10,682 nucleotides of DNA, taken from the NCBI GenBank assembly GCA_029937135.1, contig JAPYQX010000039.1, positions 3,556 to 14,237 of the forward strand, read 5' to 3'. This DNA is from Nitrospinota bacterium (lineage in GTDB: Bacteria; UBA8248). Each line of letters begins with the position of its first letter. The stretch's first letter is position 1. The notes beneath the pieces were generated by a model that did no database searches, was not told the DNA's origin, and saw only the letters and a program-made list of their open reading frames with translations. A program made the position numbers and the translations under genes. Positions 1-6,936 of this stretch are shown here, in pieces.

Positions 1-798
1 GTGGTCGAGTTGCTTGATCGGGCGCTTCCCCTGGGGGATGAGGATGTGTCCAAACTGATTGAGAGGGAACTGAAGAAACAGAAAATCAAGGTCATCACCG
101 GCAGGAAAATTATCAAGGTCGAGGCGAGCGGAAACGAGATGGCCGCGCAAATCGAGGGCGGCGATCCCGTCACGGCGGATCTGGTACTCGTTTCCATCGG
201 CCGCACTTTCAATACCGACAACCTGGGTCTCGACAAAATCGGGGTCGCCTTCGGCCAGCGGGGCGATATCCCCGTGAACGACAAGATGGAGACGAATGTG
301 CCGGGGGTTTATGCCGCCGGGGATGTCGTCGGGGGGCTCATGCTCGCCCATGTGGCATCGGCGGAGGGTGTTGTCGCGGCGGAAAACGCGACGGGGGGCG
401 ATGCCGCCATGGACTATCGGGGCATACCGGCGGGAATCTTCACCCATCCCGAGGTGGGCGTCGTCGGCATCACCGAGAGTCAGGCCAGGGACGAAGGCCA
501 CGACCTGCGAATCGGCCGCTTTCAGATGCGGGGACTGGGGAAGGCCCATGCCGAGCGCGAAATATCGGGGGAAGTGAAGGTGATCGCCGATGCGGAGGAC
601 GATTCAATCCTCGGGGTTCATGTGGTCGGCCTTCACGCAGCCGATTTGGTTCATGAGGCGGCGGTGGCGATACGGAATAATATTTCGGCGACCGATCTTG
701 GCGGAACCATTCATTCACACCCGACGCTGTCGGAAGCCATCATGGAGGCGGCGCATGATGTGCATGGCACTGCCATCCATAACCCGCCCAAGAAGTGA
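1..798 (+). CDS. lpdA: Dihydrolipoamide dehydrogenase (E3), C-terminal part, 5' end outside window
   Basis: Flavoprotein disulfide reductase that re-oxidises dihydrolipoyl groups of 2-oxoacid dehydrogenase or glycine cleavage complexes with NAD+, in the cytoplasm. The window opens inside the NAD-binding domain (VVELLDRALPLGDEDVS), so roughly the first 200 residues are missing and the first GTG is not a true start. Visible marks, numbered from the window edge: the second FAD-contact motif TNVPGVYAAGD at 98-108, then the dimerisation domain from about 140, ending in HSHPTLSE at 238-245. There H240 and E245 correspond to the catalytic His-Glu pair of the family. The C terminus is complete. The partner complex is not in the window, so which E3 this is (pyruvate, 2-oxoglutarate, branched-chain or glycine) cannot be told. 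The downstream neighbour is convergent, so this is the last gene of its transcript. Confidence 0.93.
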   Translation: MVELLDRALPLGDEDVSKLIERELKKQKIKVITGRKIIKVEASGNEMAAQIEGGDPVTADLVLVSIGRTFNTDNLGLDKIGVAFGQRGDIPVNDKMETNVPGVYAAGDVVGGLMLAHVASAEGVVAAENATGGDAAMDYRGIPAGIFTHPEVGVVGITESQARDEGHDLRIGRFQMRGLGKAHAEREISGEVKVIADAEDDSILGVHVVGLHAADLVHEAAVAIRNNISATDLGGTIHSHPTLSEAIMEAAHDVHGTAIHNPPKK

Positions 799-816
799 GC
801 CGCCCCGGCCGGCGGC
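799..816 (+). terminator. GC hairpin directly after lpdA stop
   Basis: GCCGCC at 799-804 pairs with GGCGGC at 811-816 around a CCGGCC loop, starting right behind the TGA stop. No T-tract follows within 25 bases, so it is at best a weak or factor-dependent terminator, or only an RNA 3'-end stabiliser. The rest of 817-977, between the two convergent genes, holds no convincing gene. Confidence 0.3.
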
Positions 817-930
817 ATGATGCTTCTCGTCCGTATCAACGGTTTTTGGGGGCGCCTCCCGGCGGGGATGAGGCTGAGAAATTCATCGCGCGCGGAAAGC
901 GGCCCGGGACAGACTTGCCGGCGGATTTTT

Positions 931-956
931 GAAAAGTGGTCTGGAAAAGTGCTCTG
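931..956. repeat. Short tandem direct repeat, 2 x 13 bp
   Basis: Two adjacent 13-base units, GAAAAGTGGTCTG (931-943) and GAAAAGTGCTCTG (944-956), differ at one base. They lie in the spacer between the convergent lpdA and radical SAM genes. No function is evident; this is probably a local replication-slippage duplication. Confidence 0.6.
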
Positions 957-977
957 GAGGGATAATCAGGCGGTGGG

Positions 978-2438
978 CTATCTGGATACCGCCTCGGTCA
1001 GGTTTTCTTTCATCGCCCGGAACTCGGCTTCGTAGAAAAACTCTTTTTTGCCGAAGGCGGGTACGAGGTGATTGAGCCAGATGGCCTTCTCGTCGAATTT
1101 CGCGAAAAACGGACGTTGCGCCCAGTCGGGATTCCGGCCCTGAATGAACCTTAAAACGAAAACTTTCTCGCCCCGGATCTCGGAGATTCCCTGAATCTCC
1201 ACTTTACCCGGCTCCGCGCTCATGCTGGGGCCTCGGACCGTGCGTCCGAGCCCCGAAACCGCTCTTAGCGCTCCGCTGTAGATTTCAAATGCTTTCACCA
1301 GCGGAATTTCAAAGTAGCGGCGCGCGCCGGTGTCTCGCTCAACGAACATGTAGTAAGGGACAATTCCAAGCTTTACCTGGGTTTGCCATGTTCGTGCCCA
1401 GGTGTCGGCGCTGTCGTTGATGTGCGCGAGGGCGGGCCCCTGGCTGCGGATAATCGCGCCGGTTCCCCGAACCCTCCGGATGGCCTCGCGGGCGATGTCG
1501 GTCTCCATCTCGCGCCAATGATTATAGTGGGCCATCAGGGCCACATGCTTTCCGGCTTTCACGAGCCGCTCCAGGAGGCGGAGCATATCGTCGGCATCGT
1601 CGTCCGTGACAAACCGGTGGGGCCAGAAGGTCATGGATTTTGTCCCGATTCGAACGGTTTGAATGTGCTCGAGGGAGGGGTCGTTGGCCAAAGGGGACAG
1701 ATAGTCCTCCAGGTTCCGGGTTTTCATGACCATCGGGTCGCCGCCGGTCAGAAGAAGATCGGTCACGTCCGGATGGGCCGCGAGATATGCGTGGAGCGAT
1801 TCGGCTTCGTGCGAAGCGAATTTTAGGCCCTTATCGCCTACGAACTGCGCCCACCGGAAACAAAAGGTGCAGTAAGAATGGCAGGTCTGTCCCTGGCTCG
1901 GGAAGAAAAGAACGGTTTCGCGGTATTTGTGTTGCATTCCCTCCATAACCTCGTCGCCGAGCATGGGAACATTGAGTTCCTGCTGACCCGCCGGATGAGG
2001 ATTCAACTGGGCCCTGATCTGGGTTGCCTCCGCATCGATTTCCCCTTTGGAGGCGCCGCTTTTGATCCGGTCCGCCATCCGGCCGAAGTGTTCGGGAGAC
2101 AACATGCCGGGCTGAGGGAAGGTGAGTTGAAAAATGGGGTCGTCCGGTACATCCGCCCAGTCGATAAGATTGTCGATGACATATTGATTCACCCTGAAGG
2201 GGAGTACGCTCGAAACCACCTTCATCGAAAACTGCTGGTCCCTGGAGAGGAGTTCTAGCTGCGGAATTTTACCCAGCTGGCGCGCCGTGAACACCCGGAA
2301 AGGATTGGCCGGAAAATGGGTGCGGGAGGCGGAATCGCCGTCCCTCCGAAACCGGCCCGGTTGATTGGGGTACATTCCGCTTATCGGAATGAGATTAGCG
2401 TATGGGGCATTATCGCTGGCAAATGATGGTCTGCTCAT
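978..2438 (-). CDS. Radical SAM protein of the lysine 2,3-aminomutase (KamA) superfamily
   Basis: Predicted cytoplasmic radical SAM enzyme of 486 residues. The 4Fe-4S/SAM motif is C186-HSY-C190-TF-C193, the C-x3-C-x2-C form, followed by the SAM-binding TGGDP at 231-235. The N-terminal VLPFRVNQYVIDNLIDW and the C-terminal region after PYYMF fit the aminomutase fold. A lysine in EPGKVEI (K412) lies where lysine 2,3-aminomutases carry the PLP-binding lysine of their PGGGGK motif, but the glycine run is shortened. The aspartates that hold substrate lysine in characterised enzymes do not look conserved (R370 is near one position), so the substrate is probably not free lysine. An upstream in-frame ATG at 2528 lacks a ribosome site; the ATG at 2438 follows AGGG with a five-base gap and is preferred. 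It stands alone on the minus strand, with no lysine-fermentation genes nearby. Confidence 0.85.
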   Translation of the reverse strand: MSRPSFASDNAPYANLIPISGMYPNQPGRFRRDGDSASRTHFPANPFRVFTARQLGKIPQLELLSRDQQFSMKVVSSVLPFRVNQYVIDNLIDWADVPDDPIFQLTFPQPGMLSPEHFGRMADRIKSGASKGEIDAEATQIRAQLNPHPAGQQELNVPMLGDEVMEGMQHKYRETVLFFPSQGQTCHSYCTFCFRWAQFVGDKGLKFASHEAESLHAYLAAHPDVTDLLLTGGDPMVMKTRNLEDYLSPLANDPSLEHIQTVRIGTKSMTFWPHRFVTDDDADDMLRLLERLVKAGKHVALMAHYNHWREMETDIAREAIRRVRGTGAIIRSQGPALAHINDSADTWARTWQTQVKLGIVPYYMFVERDTGARRYFEIPLVKAFEIYSGALRAVSGLGRTVRGPSMSAEPGKVEIQGISEIRGEKVFVLRFIQGRNPDWAQRPFFAKFDEKAIWLNHLVPAFGKKEFFYEAEFRAMKENLTEAVSR

Positions 2439-2823
2439 GTTTTCCCTGGCCCGTCCGGCGGCGGTATTGGGGCTGCACGAACCGGCATGAATGGTTTCGA
2501 TGTCCCGCCCCGGAATCTCCATTCCCATCGCGGTATTCGCGAGGGTGGAAGAAAGTCCCTTGTATGACGGGAGTTAAATTTCCGGGCGGTCAAATCAACT
2601 AAACTCAAAACGATTAAATGATAATTTGAATAATACATGATAACCGTATGTTCGGCTAGCGGCATTGAGTGATTATGATGTTCATCCGAAACTTAGAGGA
2701 TATTTCCTAATGATAAACTTTAACTCTCTTCGTGTATTAAAAAACAATATGGGATGAAAGGAATCAATAAGTTAGAAAAATAATCGCGCCCGTGCGGCCG
2801 GCGCCCCGGCCCGAGGTAAAAAA
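2439..2823. other. AT-rich intergenic region upstream of the radical SAM gene
   Basis: No gene is seen in this 385-base stretch. About 2570-2785 is strikingly AT-rich against the GC-rich surroundings. It must hold the promoter of the minus-strand radical SAM gene, unless that gene is read through from the aminotransferase. I scanned the minus strand and found only isolated -10-like hexamers (for example TATTAT or TATCAT near 2620-2635) without a matching -35, so no promoter is assigned. The right edge holds the terminator of the aminotransferase gene. Confidence 0.5.
2776..2811 (-). terminator. Probable rho-independent terminator of the aminotransferase gene
   Basis: On the minus strand, 12 bases beyond the stop, a very GC-rich segment can fold in two ways. 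GGCCGG/CCGGCC pairs at 2796-2811 with a four-base loop, or GCGCC/GGCGC pairs at 2786-2804 with a longer loop. The second hairpin is followed at once by GATTATTTTT (T-rich, 2784 to 2776). The five-base stem is short, so strength is uncertain, but the place fits the end of the aminotransferase transcript. Confidence 0.45.
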
Positions 2824-3804
2824 TTAATACGGTACATCGATCAACCTTCCTTCCCCTGACCTCATGTCCTCCTCAAGCAGTTGGAGCATCGCCTTCGAAA
2901 CGGGGCCCGGTTTGCCGTCCCCTATCATTTTTCCGTCCCATTCCACCACCGGCGCGACGTAAATCGAGCTGCCGATCAGCATCATCTCCGCCGCGTCCTT
3001 CGCCTCCTCGGCCGGAATATCGCCCACGACGATATCCTTGATGACGCCCCGGCTCACGAGCGCGGGAGCCAAGTCCAGGAGACGCACCACGGTGCAGCCC
3101 GAGAGAATATTGTCGAACCGGGGGTGCTTCAGAATTCCATCCCGGGTCACGAAGGCCATGTTCATGTTCGAGCCCTCCCCGACGTTGCCATCCGCGTCGA
3201 TGAATACCCCGTTGTCGAGCCCTTTTTCCTTGGCTTCGAGTTGCATCAAGACATTTGGCAAATAGTTGGTGCTTTTCGTTTTTGCGTAGAGCGGGGGCTT
3301 GATCGGGTAGGTCGTGGTCATCACCCGCATCCCCTCGGAGTAGTAGCGGTCGTCGTAGGCGAGGCCCGGAAAAATCATCACGAAGAATCCGGTTTCGGCG
3401 CCTCCCACAGGAACGAGGCCCAGGCTCCCGGCCCCAGAGGACATCCAGTAGCGGATCGATCCTTTCCGCTGGCCCGAGAGCGCGGTGGGCTGAATGATGA
3501 TATCGCGCATCTCCTCGCGGCCGCAGGGAGGGGTCAGCTTCGAGGTCGCCGCCGAGCGGTGAAATCGGTCGAGATGGGCCTCAAGGTCGTAGATTTTTCC
3601 TTCTACGATCGCCGCGGTGTCGAAGATGCCGTGTCCGCGGTGAACCATATGGTCGTCGAAGGGAATCACCATCAATGCAGGATCGGTGACGATCCCGCCG
3701 ATGTGGCTGGAGTAAAACGCCGAGTACTGGACCGGCTGCTTCTCGCGCAGCCCCCGGAGGCGGGCGATAATTTCGTCTGGGCCGAAAACCTGAAGTGGCG
3801 ACAT
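2824..3804 (-). CDS. Fold-type IV PLP-dependent aminotransferase (BCAT / D-amino acid transaminase family)
   Basis: Cytoplasmic PLP aminotransferase of 326 residues, normal length for class IV. VHRGHGIFDT at about 54-63 is the N-terminal family signature. The catalytic lysine is K177 in KTKSTNYLPNV, and E210 in VGEGSNMN matches the glutamate that contacts the PLP pyridine nitrogen. The KSTNYLPN context looks more like D-amino acid transaminase-like and plant DAAT-like proteins than like classical IlvE, so a branched-chain role is only one option; aminodeoxychorismate lyase is another relative. Start choice: GGAGG sits nine bases before the ATG at 3804. An in-frame TTG at 3813 directly abuts that GGAGG and cannot use it. 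The gene lies 85 bases downstream of the CCG/b-heme oxidoreductase on the same strand with no strong terminator between them, so the two are likely cotranscribed. Confidence 0.88.
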   Translation of the reverse strand: MSPLQVFGPDEIIARLRGLREKQPVQYSAFYSSHIGGIVTDPALMVIPFDDHMVHRGHGIFDTAAIVEGKIYDLEAHLDRFHRSAATSKLTPPCGREEMRDIIIQPTALSGQRKGSIRYWMSSGAGSLGLVPVGGAETGFFVMIFPGLAYDDRYYSEGMRVMTTTYPIKPPLYAKTKSTNYLPNVLMQLEAKEKGLDNGVFIDADGNVGEGSNMNMAFVTRDGILKHPRFDNILSGCTVVRLLDLAPALVSRGVIKDIVVGDIPAEEAKDAAEMMLIGSSIYVAPVVEWDGKMIGDGKPGPVSKAMLQLLEEDMRSGEGRLIDVPY

Positions 3805-3889
3805 AAGGGTCAACCTCCGTGATTATTTTTTGATGTGCTGGACTCCTCTCATCATGCCCCGAGCCGCATTGCCCCGGCAAGGGCGAGGC

Positions 3890-6160
3890 CTACTCTTCCA
3901 GCGCCTCGGCCACGAGTTCGGCGATGTCGGCGGCCCGGATTGTTTTGTCGGGGTCGAGTGTTTTGAGCGCGTCGTCGAACATCTGCATGCAGAACGGGCA
4001 CGAGACAGCCGCGGTCTTGGCCCCGGAGGCCTTTACGTCCTCGAGGCGGATGTGGTTGATCCGTTTTTTCGGGTCGTCGTCCATCCAGGCGTATCCGCCC
4101 CCCGAGCCGCAGCAAAGCGCCCGATCCCGGTTCCTTGAAAGTTCCCTGAACTCCCCCGGACCCGAAATCCGTTGAAGTATCTCGCGGGGCTCATCGACGA
4201 CGCCGTTGTGCCGGGCGAGGTAGCAGGGATCGTGGTAGGTAATGGATTCGAGGGATTTCTTGAGCTTGAGGCGGCCGCTTTTGATCAGTTCGTGTATCAG
4301 TTGGGAGTGATGGACGACTTCGTAATGTCCGCCGAAGTCGGGGTATTCGTTCTTGTAGGTGTTGAAGCAGTGCGGGCAGGTCGTGATGATTTTCTTGACG
4401 CCGTAACCGCCGAGGGTCTCGATGTTTTTCTTGGCGCACGCCTGGAAGGTGAATTCACCGCCCGCGCGGCGGGCCGGGTCGCCCGTGCATACTTCCTCGG
4501 GGCCGAGGATGCCGAAGTCCACCCCTGCGGCCTTGAGGACTTTCACCATGGCGCGGCTGACCGCGATGTTGCGATCGATCATCGATCCGGTGCAGCCGAT
4601 CCAATAAAGATACTCCGCCGTCTCCCCCTTGCCGAGAACTTTCACGTCGAGGTCTTCGTACCATTCTTCCCGGTTGTGCTGAGCGCCGGTCCAGGGGTGC
4701 ATCCGCTCGTCCATGTTCTTGAGAAACTGACGCGCATCGTCGCCCATTTTCGAATCCATCATCACGAGATAGCGCCGCATGTCCACCATCTTGGGGATAT
4801 GCTCGATGAACACGGGGCACTCCCGCTGGCAGGCGCCGCAGGTCCGGCAACCCCACAACTCCTCCTCGAGAACGGCTGGCCGGGGCTCCCCGTCCGCGCC
4901 CTTGCCGAACAGGGGAGCGGCCTCAGTCGGCGTATCCGCACCGTCCTTGCCGGCGGCCCGCGCTTTGAGGATGGCGGGCCCGTTTTCGGTCAGGTGATCC
5001 TTCAGATTGCGGATGAGCTTGCGCGGGCTCAGCGCCACCCCGCTCGCATGGGCGGGACACACCTCCTCGCAGCGCCCGCAGTTCGTGCAGGCGTCCAGAT
5101 CGAGCAGGCCCTTCCAGGAGTATTGGCCGATGCTGCCGGTCCCGAGCGTATCGAGGGCATCGGGGTCGGTTTCCATCGTCGCTTCGATGTCGATGAAAGA
5201 GAGCTTCCCGCTCGGCTCGAGGTTCCTGAAGAAGATATTCAGCAGGCCGTACCAGACATGGTTGACCTTTCCGAATCCCAGATAGCCGAGGAAGACGAAG
5301 GCCGTCGCCGCGTGGAACCACCACTGAAAGCGGTAAAAGTTTCCGAGGAACTCCGGGCTCCAATCCTTCATGAGGAGCGCGACCGAATAGCCCACCGGCG
5401 ACCACGGGGCCCGGGGAAGGTTTCCGGGGAGCTCGGTCGCGGCGATGCGGGCGCCCTCGACGACGAACCCCTGAACGAAGACCAGGAGCATGAGCCCCAG
5501 CGCGAGCCAGTCGTCCAGGACCGTGTGGATGCGATCCGGGCGCAGGAAGGCGCGCCGCCAGATAGCCATCCCGATTCCGATGATCGCCACCAGCCCGAAA
5601 AGGTCGCTCACGAGGGAATACCAGAGATAAACCGGTCCCTTTAGAAATTGCGTTCCCGACCACTCCTGGGCCGCGAGGAGGGAGGTGGCGAGAAGCTCGG
5701 CGATGAACCCGTAAAAAATAAAGAGGTGCATCAGGCCGGCGTAGGTGTCCCGCATCATGCGGCGGTAGGTGAATACCTCGGCGAGGAGGCCGCCGATGCG
5801 CCGGGGTATCCGGTCCAGTCTGTATTCGCCCCCGCCCAGCCGCCATAGCCTGAAGCGCGACCAAATACCGAATACCATGAAGACCAGGGGAATGATGGCG
5901 AGAAGGTAAAGAGGATAAATATGAGTCGCGAACTGGGATTTTTCCTTCGTATGACAACTCTGGCACTGGGCGGCGGCAGCGAAATTGGGCATTTGGTGCG
6001 GGTTGTGGCAGGCCGTGCACTCGAAGACCTTCTGAGGTTTGGCCAGCAGTTCGCCATCCCGGGGGAATCCGGTCGCGGAGGTGCCGTAAAACGAAGCGGC
6101 GAGCACAAAGAGGAGCAACCCGCAGGCGATGTTCCAAATTTTTCTCATCGTCGGAGTCAT
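3890..6160 (-). CDS. Membrane Fe-S oxidoreductase, ETF:menaquinone oxidoreductase (EMO/EtfD)-like, with N-terminal diheme segment
   Basis: Predicted transmembrane electron carrier of 756 residues. In order: signal-type helix (about 6-26); two CxxCH heme c motifs at 48-52 and 66-70; helix at about 82-99; a NarI/HdrE-like membrane domain with helices near 138-163, 177-200, 219-236 and 276-296, in which H145 and H283 are plausible heme b ligands; 4Fe-4S motifs C358/C361/C364/C368 and C438/C441/C444/C448; then two CCG domains. CCG1 has C523, C558 and C595/C598, with Thr in place of one cysteine of the central pair. CCG2 is complete: C646, C683-C684, C721/C724. Positive-inside charges place the hemes c outside and the Fe-S part inside. 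This core matches EMO/EtfD proteins that feed acyl-CoA electrons from ETF to menaquinone; HdrD, GlpC or DsrK-type roles are alternatives, and etfAB is absent here. The start is uncertain: ATG 6160 has AAGGA very close, and ATG 6148 is also possible. A reading frame open to 6343 adds 61 unlikely residues. Confidence 0.85.
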   Translation of the reverse strand: MTPTMRKIWNIACGLLLFVLAASFYGTSATGFPRDGELLAKPQKVFECTACHNPHQMPNFAAAAQCQSCHTKEKSQFATHIYPLYLLAIIPLVFMVFGIWSRFRLWRLGGGEYRLDRIPRRIGGLLAEVFTYRRMMRDTYAGLMHLFIFYGFIAELLATSLLAAQEWSGTQFLKGPVYLWYSLVSDLFGLVAIIGIGMAIWRRAFLRPDRIHTVLDDWLALGLMLLVFVQGFVVEGARIAATELPGNLPRAPWSPVGYSVALLMKDWSPEFLGNFYRFQWWFHAATAFVFLGYLGFGKVNHVWYGLLNIFFRNLEPSGKLSFIDIEATMETDPDALDTLGTGSIGQYSWKGLLDLDACTNCGRCEEVCPAHASGVALSPRKLIRNLKDHLTENGPAILKARAAGKDGADTPTEAAPLFGKGADGEPRPAVLEEELWGCRTCGACQRECPVFIEHIPKMVDMRRYLVMMDSKMGDDARQFLKNMDERMHPWTGAQHNREEWYEDLDVKVLGKGETAEYLYWIGCTGSMIDRNIAVSRAMVKVLKAAGVDFGILGPEEVCTGDPARRAGGEFTFQACAKKNIETLGGYGVKKIITTCPHCFNTYKNEYPDFGGHYEVVHHSQLIHELIKSGRLKLKKSLESITYHDPCYLARHNGVVDEPREILQRISGPGEFRELSRNRDRALCCGSGGGYAWMDDDPKKRINHIRLEDVKASGAKTAAVSCPFCMQMFDDALKTLDPDKTIRAADIAELVAEALEE

Positions 6161-6465
6161 TTCCTTCCGTTTGTGGATTACGCCATGAGACAAGTTTGCC
6201 GTTTTTCTCGACACGGGCACTCGAAAACTAACAGTCCGGCGCGCAATCTCGCAACGGCTCCAGGGATCGGCGGGCGGATCAAACGGCGAAGCCTCCAGGC
6301 GGCTTGTTTCTACGGGCGCGGTCACAGTGGAGGAATATCTCATCGGCGCGGGAAGTGTTCACGGCTGCCGGAATAGTTGCTTTGCAAAGATAATTGCGCT
6401 TATTCTCTTGGGGTGAATCATCTTTGCTGCCCCGAAATGATCTGATTGGTTAAGGAATTACGCGA
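6161..6465. promoter_or_regulatory. Divergent intergenic region between the two respiratory units
   Basis: This 305-base region separates the minus-strand EMO-like gene from the plus-strand Rieske operon and must drive at least one, probably both. On the plus strand a weak pair, TTGCTT (6377-6382) and TATTCT (6401-6406) with an 18-base spacer, overlaps a perfect ten-base palindrome CTTTGCAAAG (6380-6389) that could be an operator. GATAAT at 6389-6394 is another -10-like hexamer without a good -35. No convincing minus-strand promoter was found. All of this is by eye, so the specific sites are tentative. Confidence 0.35.
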
Positions 6466-6933
6466 GTGTCCGCGTCCGAAACGTCATCTCCGCCAGAAGA
6501 AAATCTGAAGCGCCGAGGCGCGATGGTCGCCATCGGGATGATTGCCGCTCTGGCGGTGAGCTATGGCACCGCTGCGATCTACGGGCTCCGGTATCTGTTT
6601 GGCAGGCAAAAGGCGCCTCGAAAAATCCAGGTGCTCGTCGCGGCGCTCGCCGATGTGCCCGAGGGGGGAAGCCTCCTCAAGGAGGACCTTACCAGACAGA
6701 AGTTCCTCCTCGTCCGCTCGGGGGAAAATATTCGGGCGTTTTCGACGGCATGCACTCATCTGGGCTGTCAGGTTCACTGGAATCCCGCGGGGAAGACTTT
6801 TTTCTGCCCCTGCCACGACGGCGTTTTCGACGCGGACGGCAACCCCGTTTCCGGACCGCCTCCCTCGCCGCTGGCCCAAAAAACCGTCAATATTCGTGGT
6901 TCCAGTATTTTTGTCTCCATGGACGAGGTTTAA
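6466..6933 (+). CDS. Rieske [2Fe-2S] protein of a bc/b6f-type complex
   Basis: Rieske subunit of a quinol-oxidising cytochrome b complex, 155 residues, anchored in the membrane with its cluster on the periplasmic side. Residues 1-18 are polar and include KRR; a hydrophobic anchor covers about 20-45. The cluster domain shows C96-T-H98-L-G-C101 and C114-P-C116-H117. C96, H98, C114 and H117 bind the [2Fe-2S] cluster, while C101 and C116 form the family disulfide. GPPPSPL at 130-136 is the proline loop below the cluster. There is no clear twin-arginine motif; the nearest basic patch is KRRG. Translation starts at GTG 6466, nine bases after AAGGA. It is the first gene of a compact operon, three bases before the cytochrome b gene. 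Confidence 0.95.
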   Translation: MSASETSSPPEENLKRRGAMVAIGMIAALAVSYGTAAIYGLRYLFGRQKAPRKIQVLVAALADVPEGGSLLKEDLTRQKFLLVRSGENIRAFSTACTHLGCQVHWNPAGKTFFCPCHDGVFDADGNPVSGPPPSPLAQKTVNIRGSSIFVSMDEV

Positions 6934-6936
6934 GCC

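Noticed and set aside
2881..3822. Plus-strand open frame opposite the aminotransferase
   Set aside because: The complement carries an intact class IV aminotransferase with its ribosome site; the antisense product is His/Arg-rich with no family resemblance.
4172..5644. Long plus-strand open frame (490 codons) opposite the EMO-like gene
   Set aside because: It is antisense to a gene with clear Fe-S, heme and membrane motifs; its product is low-complexity and has no recognisable domain. This is typical of antisense frames in GC-rich DNA.
6161..6343. Extension of the EMO-like protein by 61 residues to an upstream start
   Set aside because: The added residues are Arg/Ser/Pro-rich and would bury the signal-type helix; the ATG at 6160 (or 6148) puts the hydrophobic segment at the N terminus.
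6416..6449. Imperfect inverted repeat AATCAT...ATGATCTGATT before the Rieske start
   Set aside because: The arms align only with gaps and few paired bases, too weak to call an operator.
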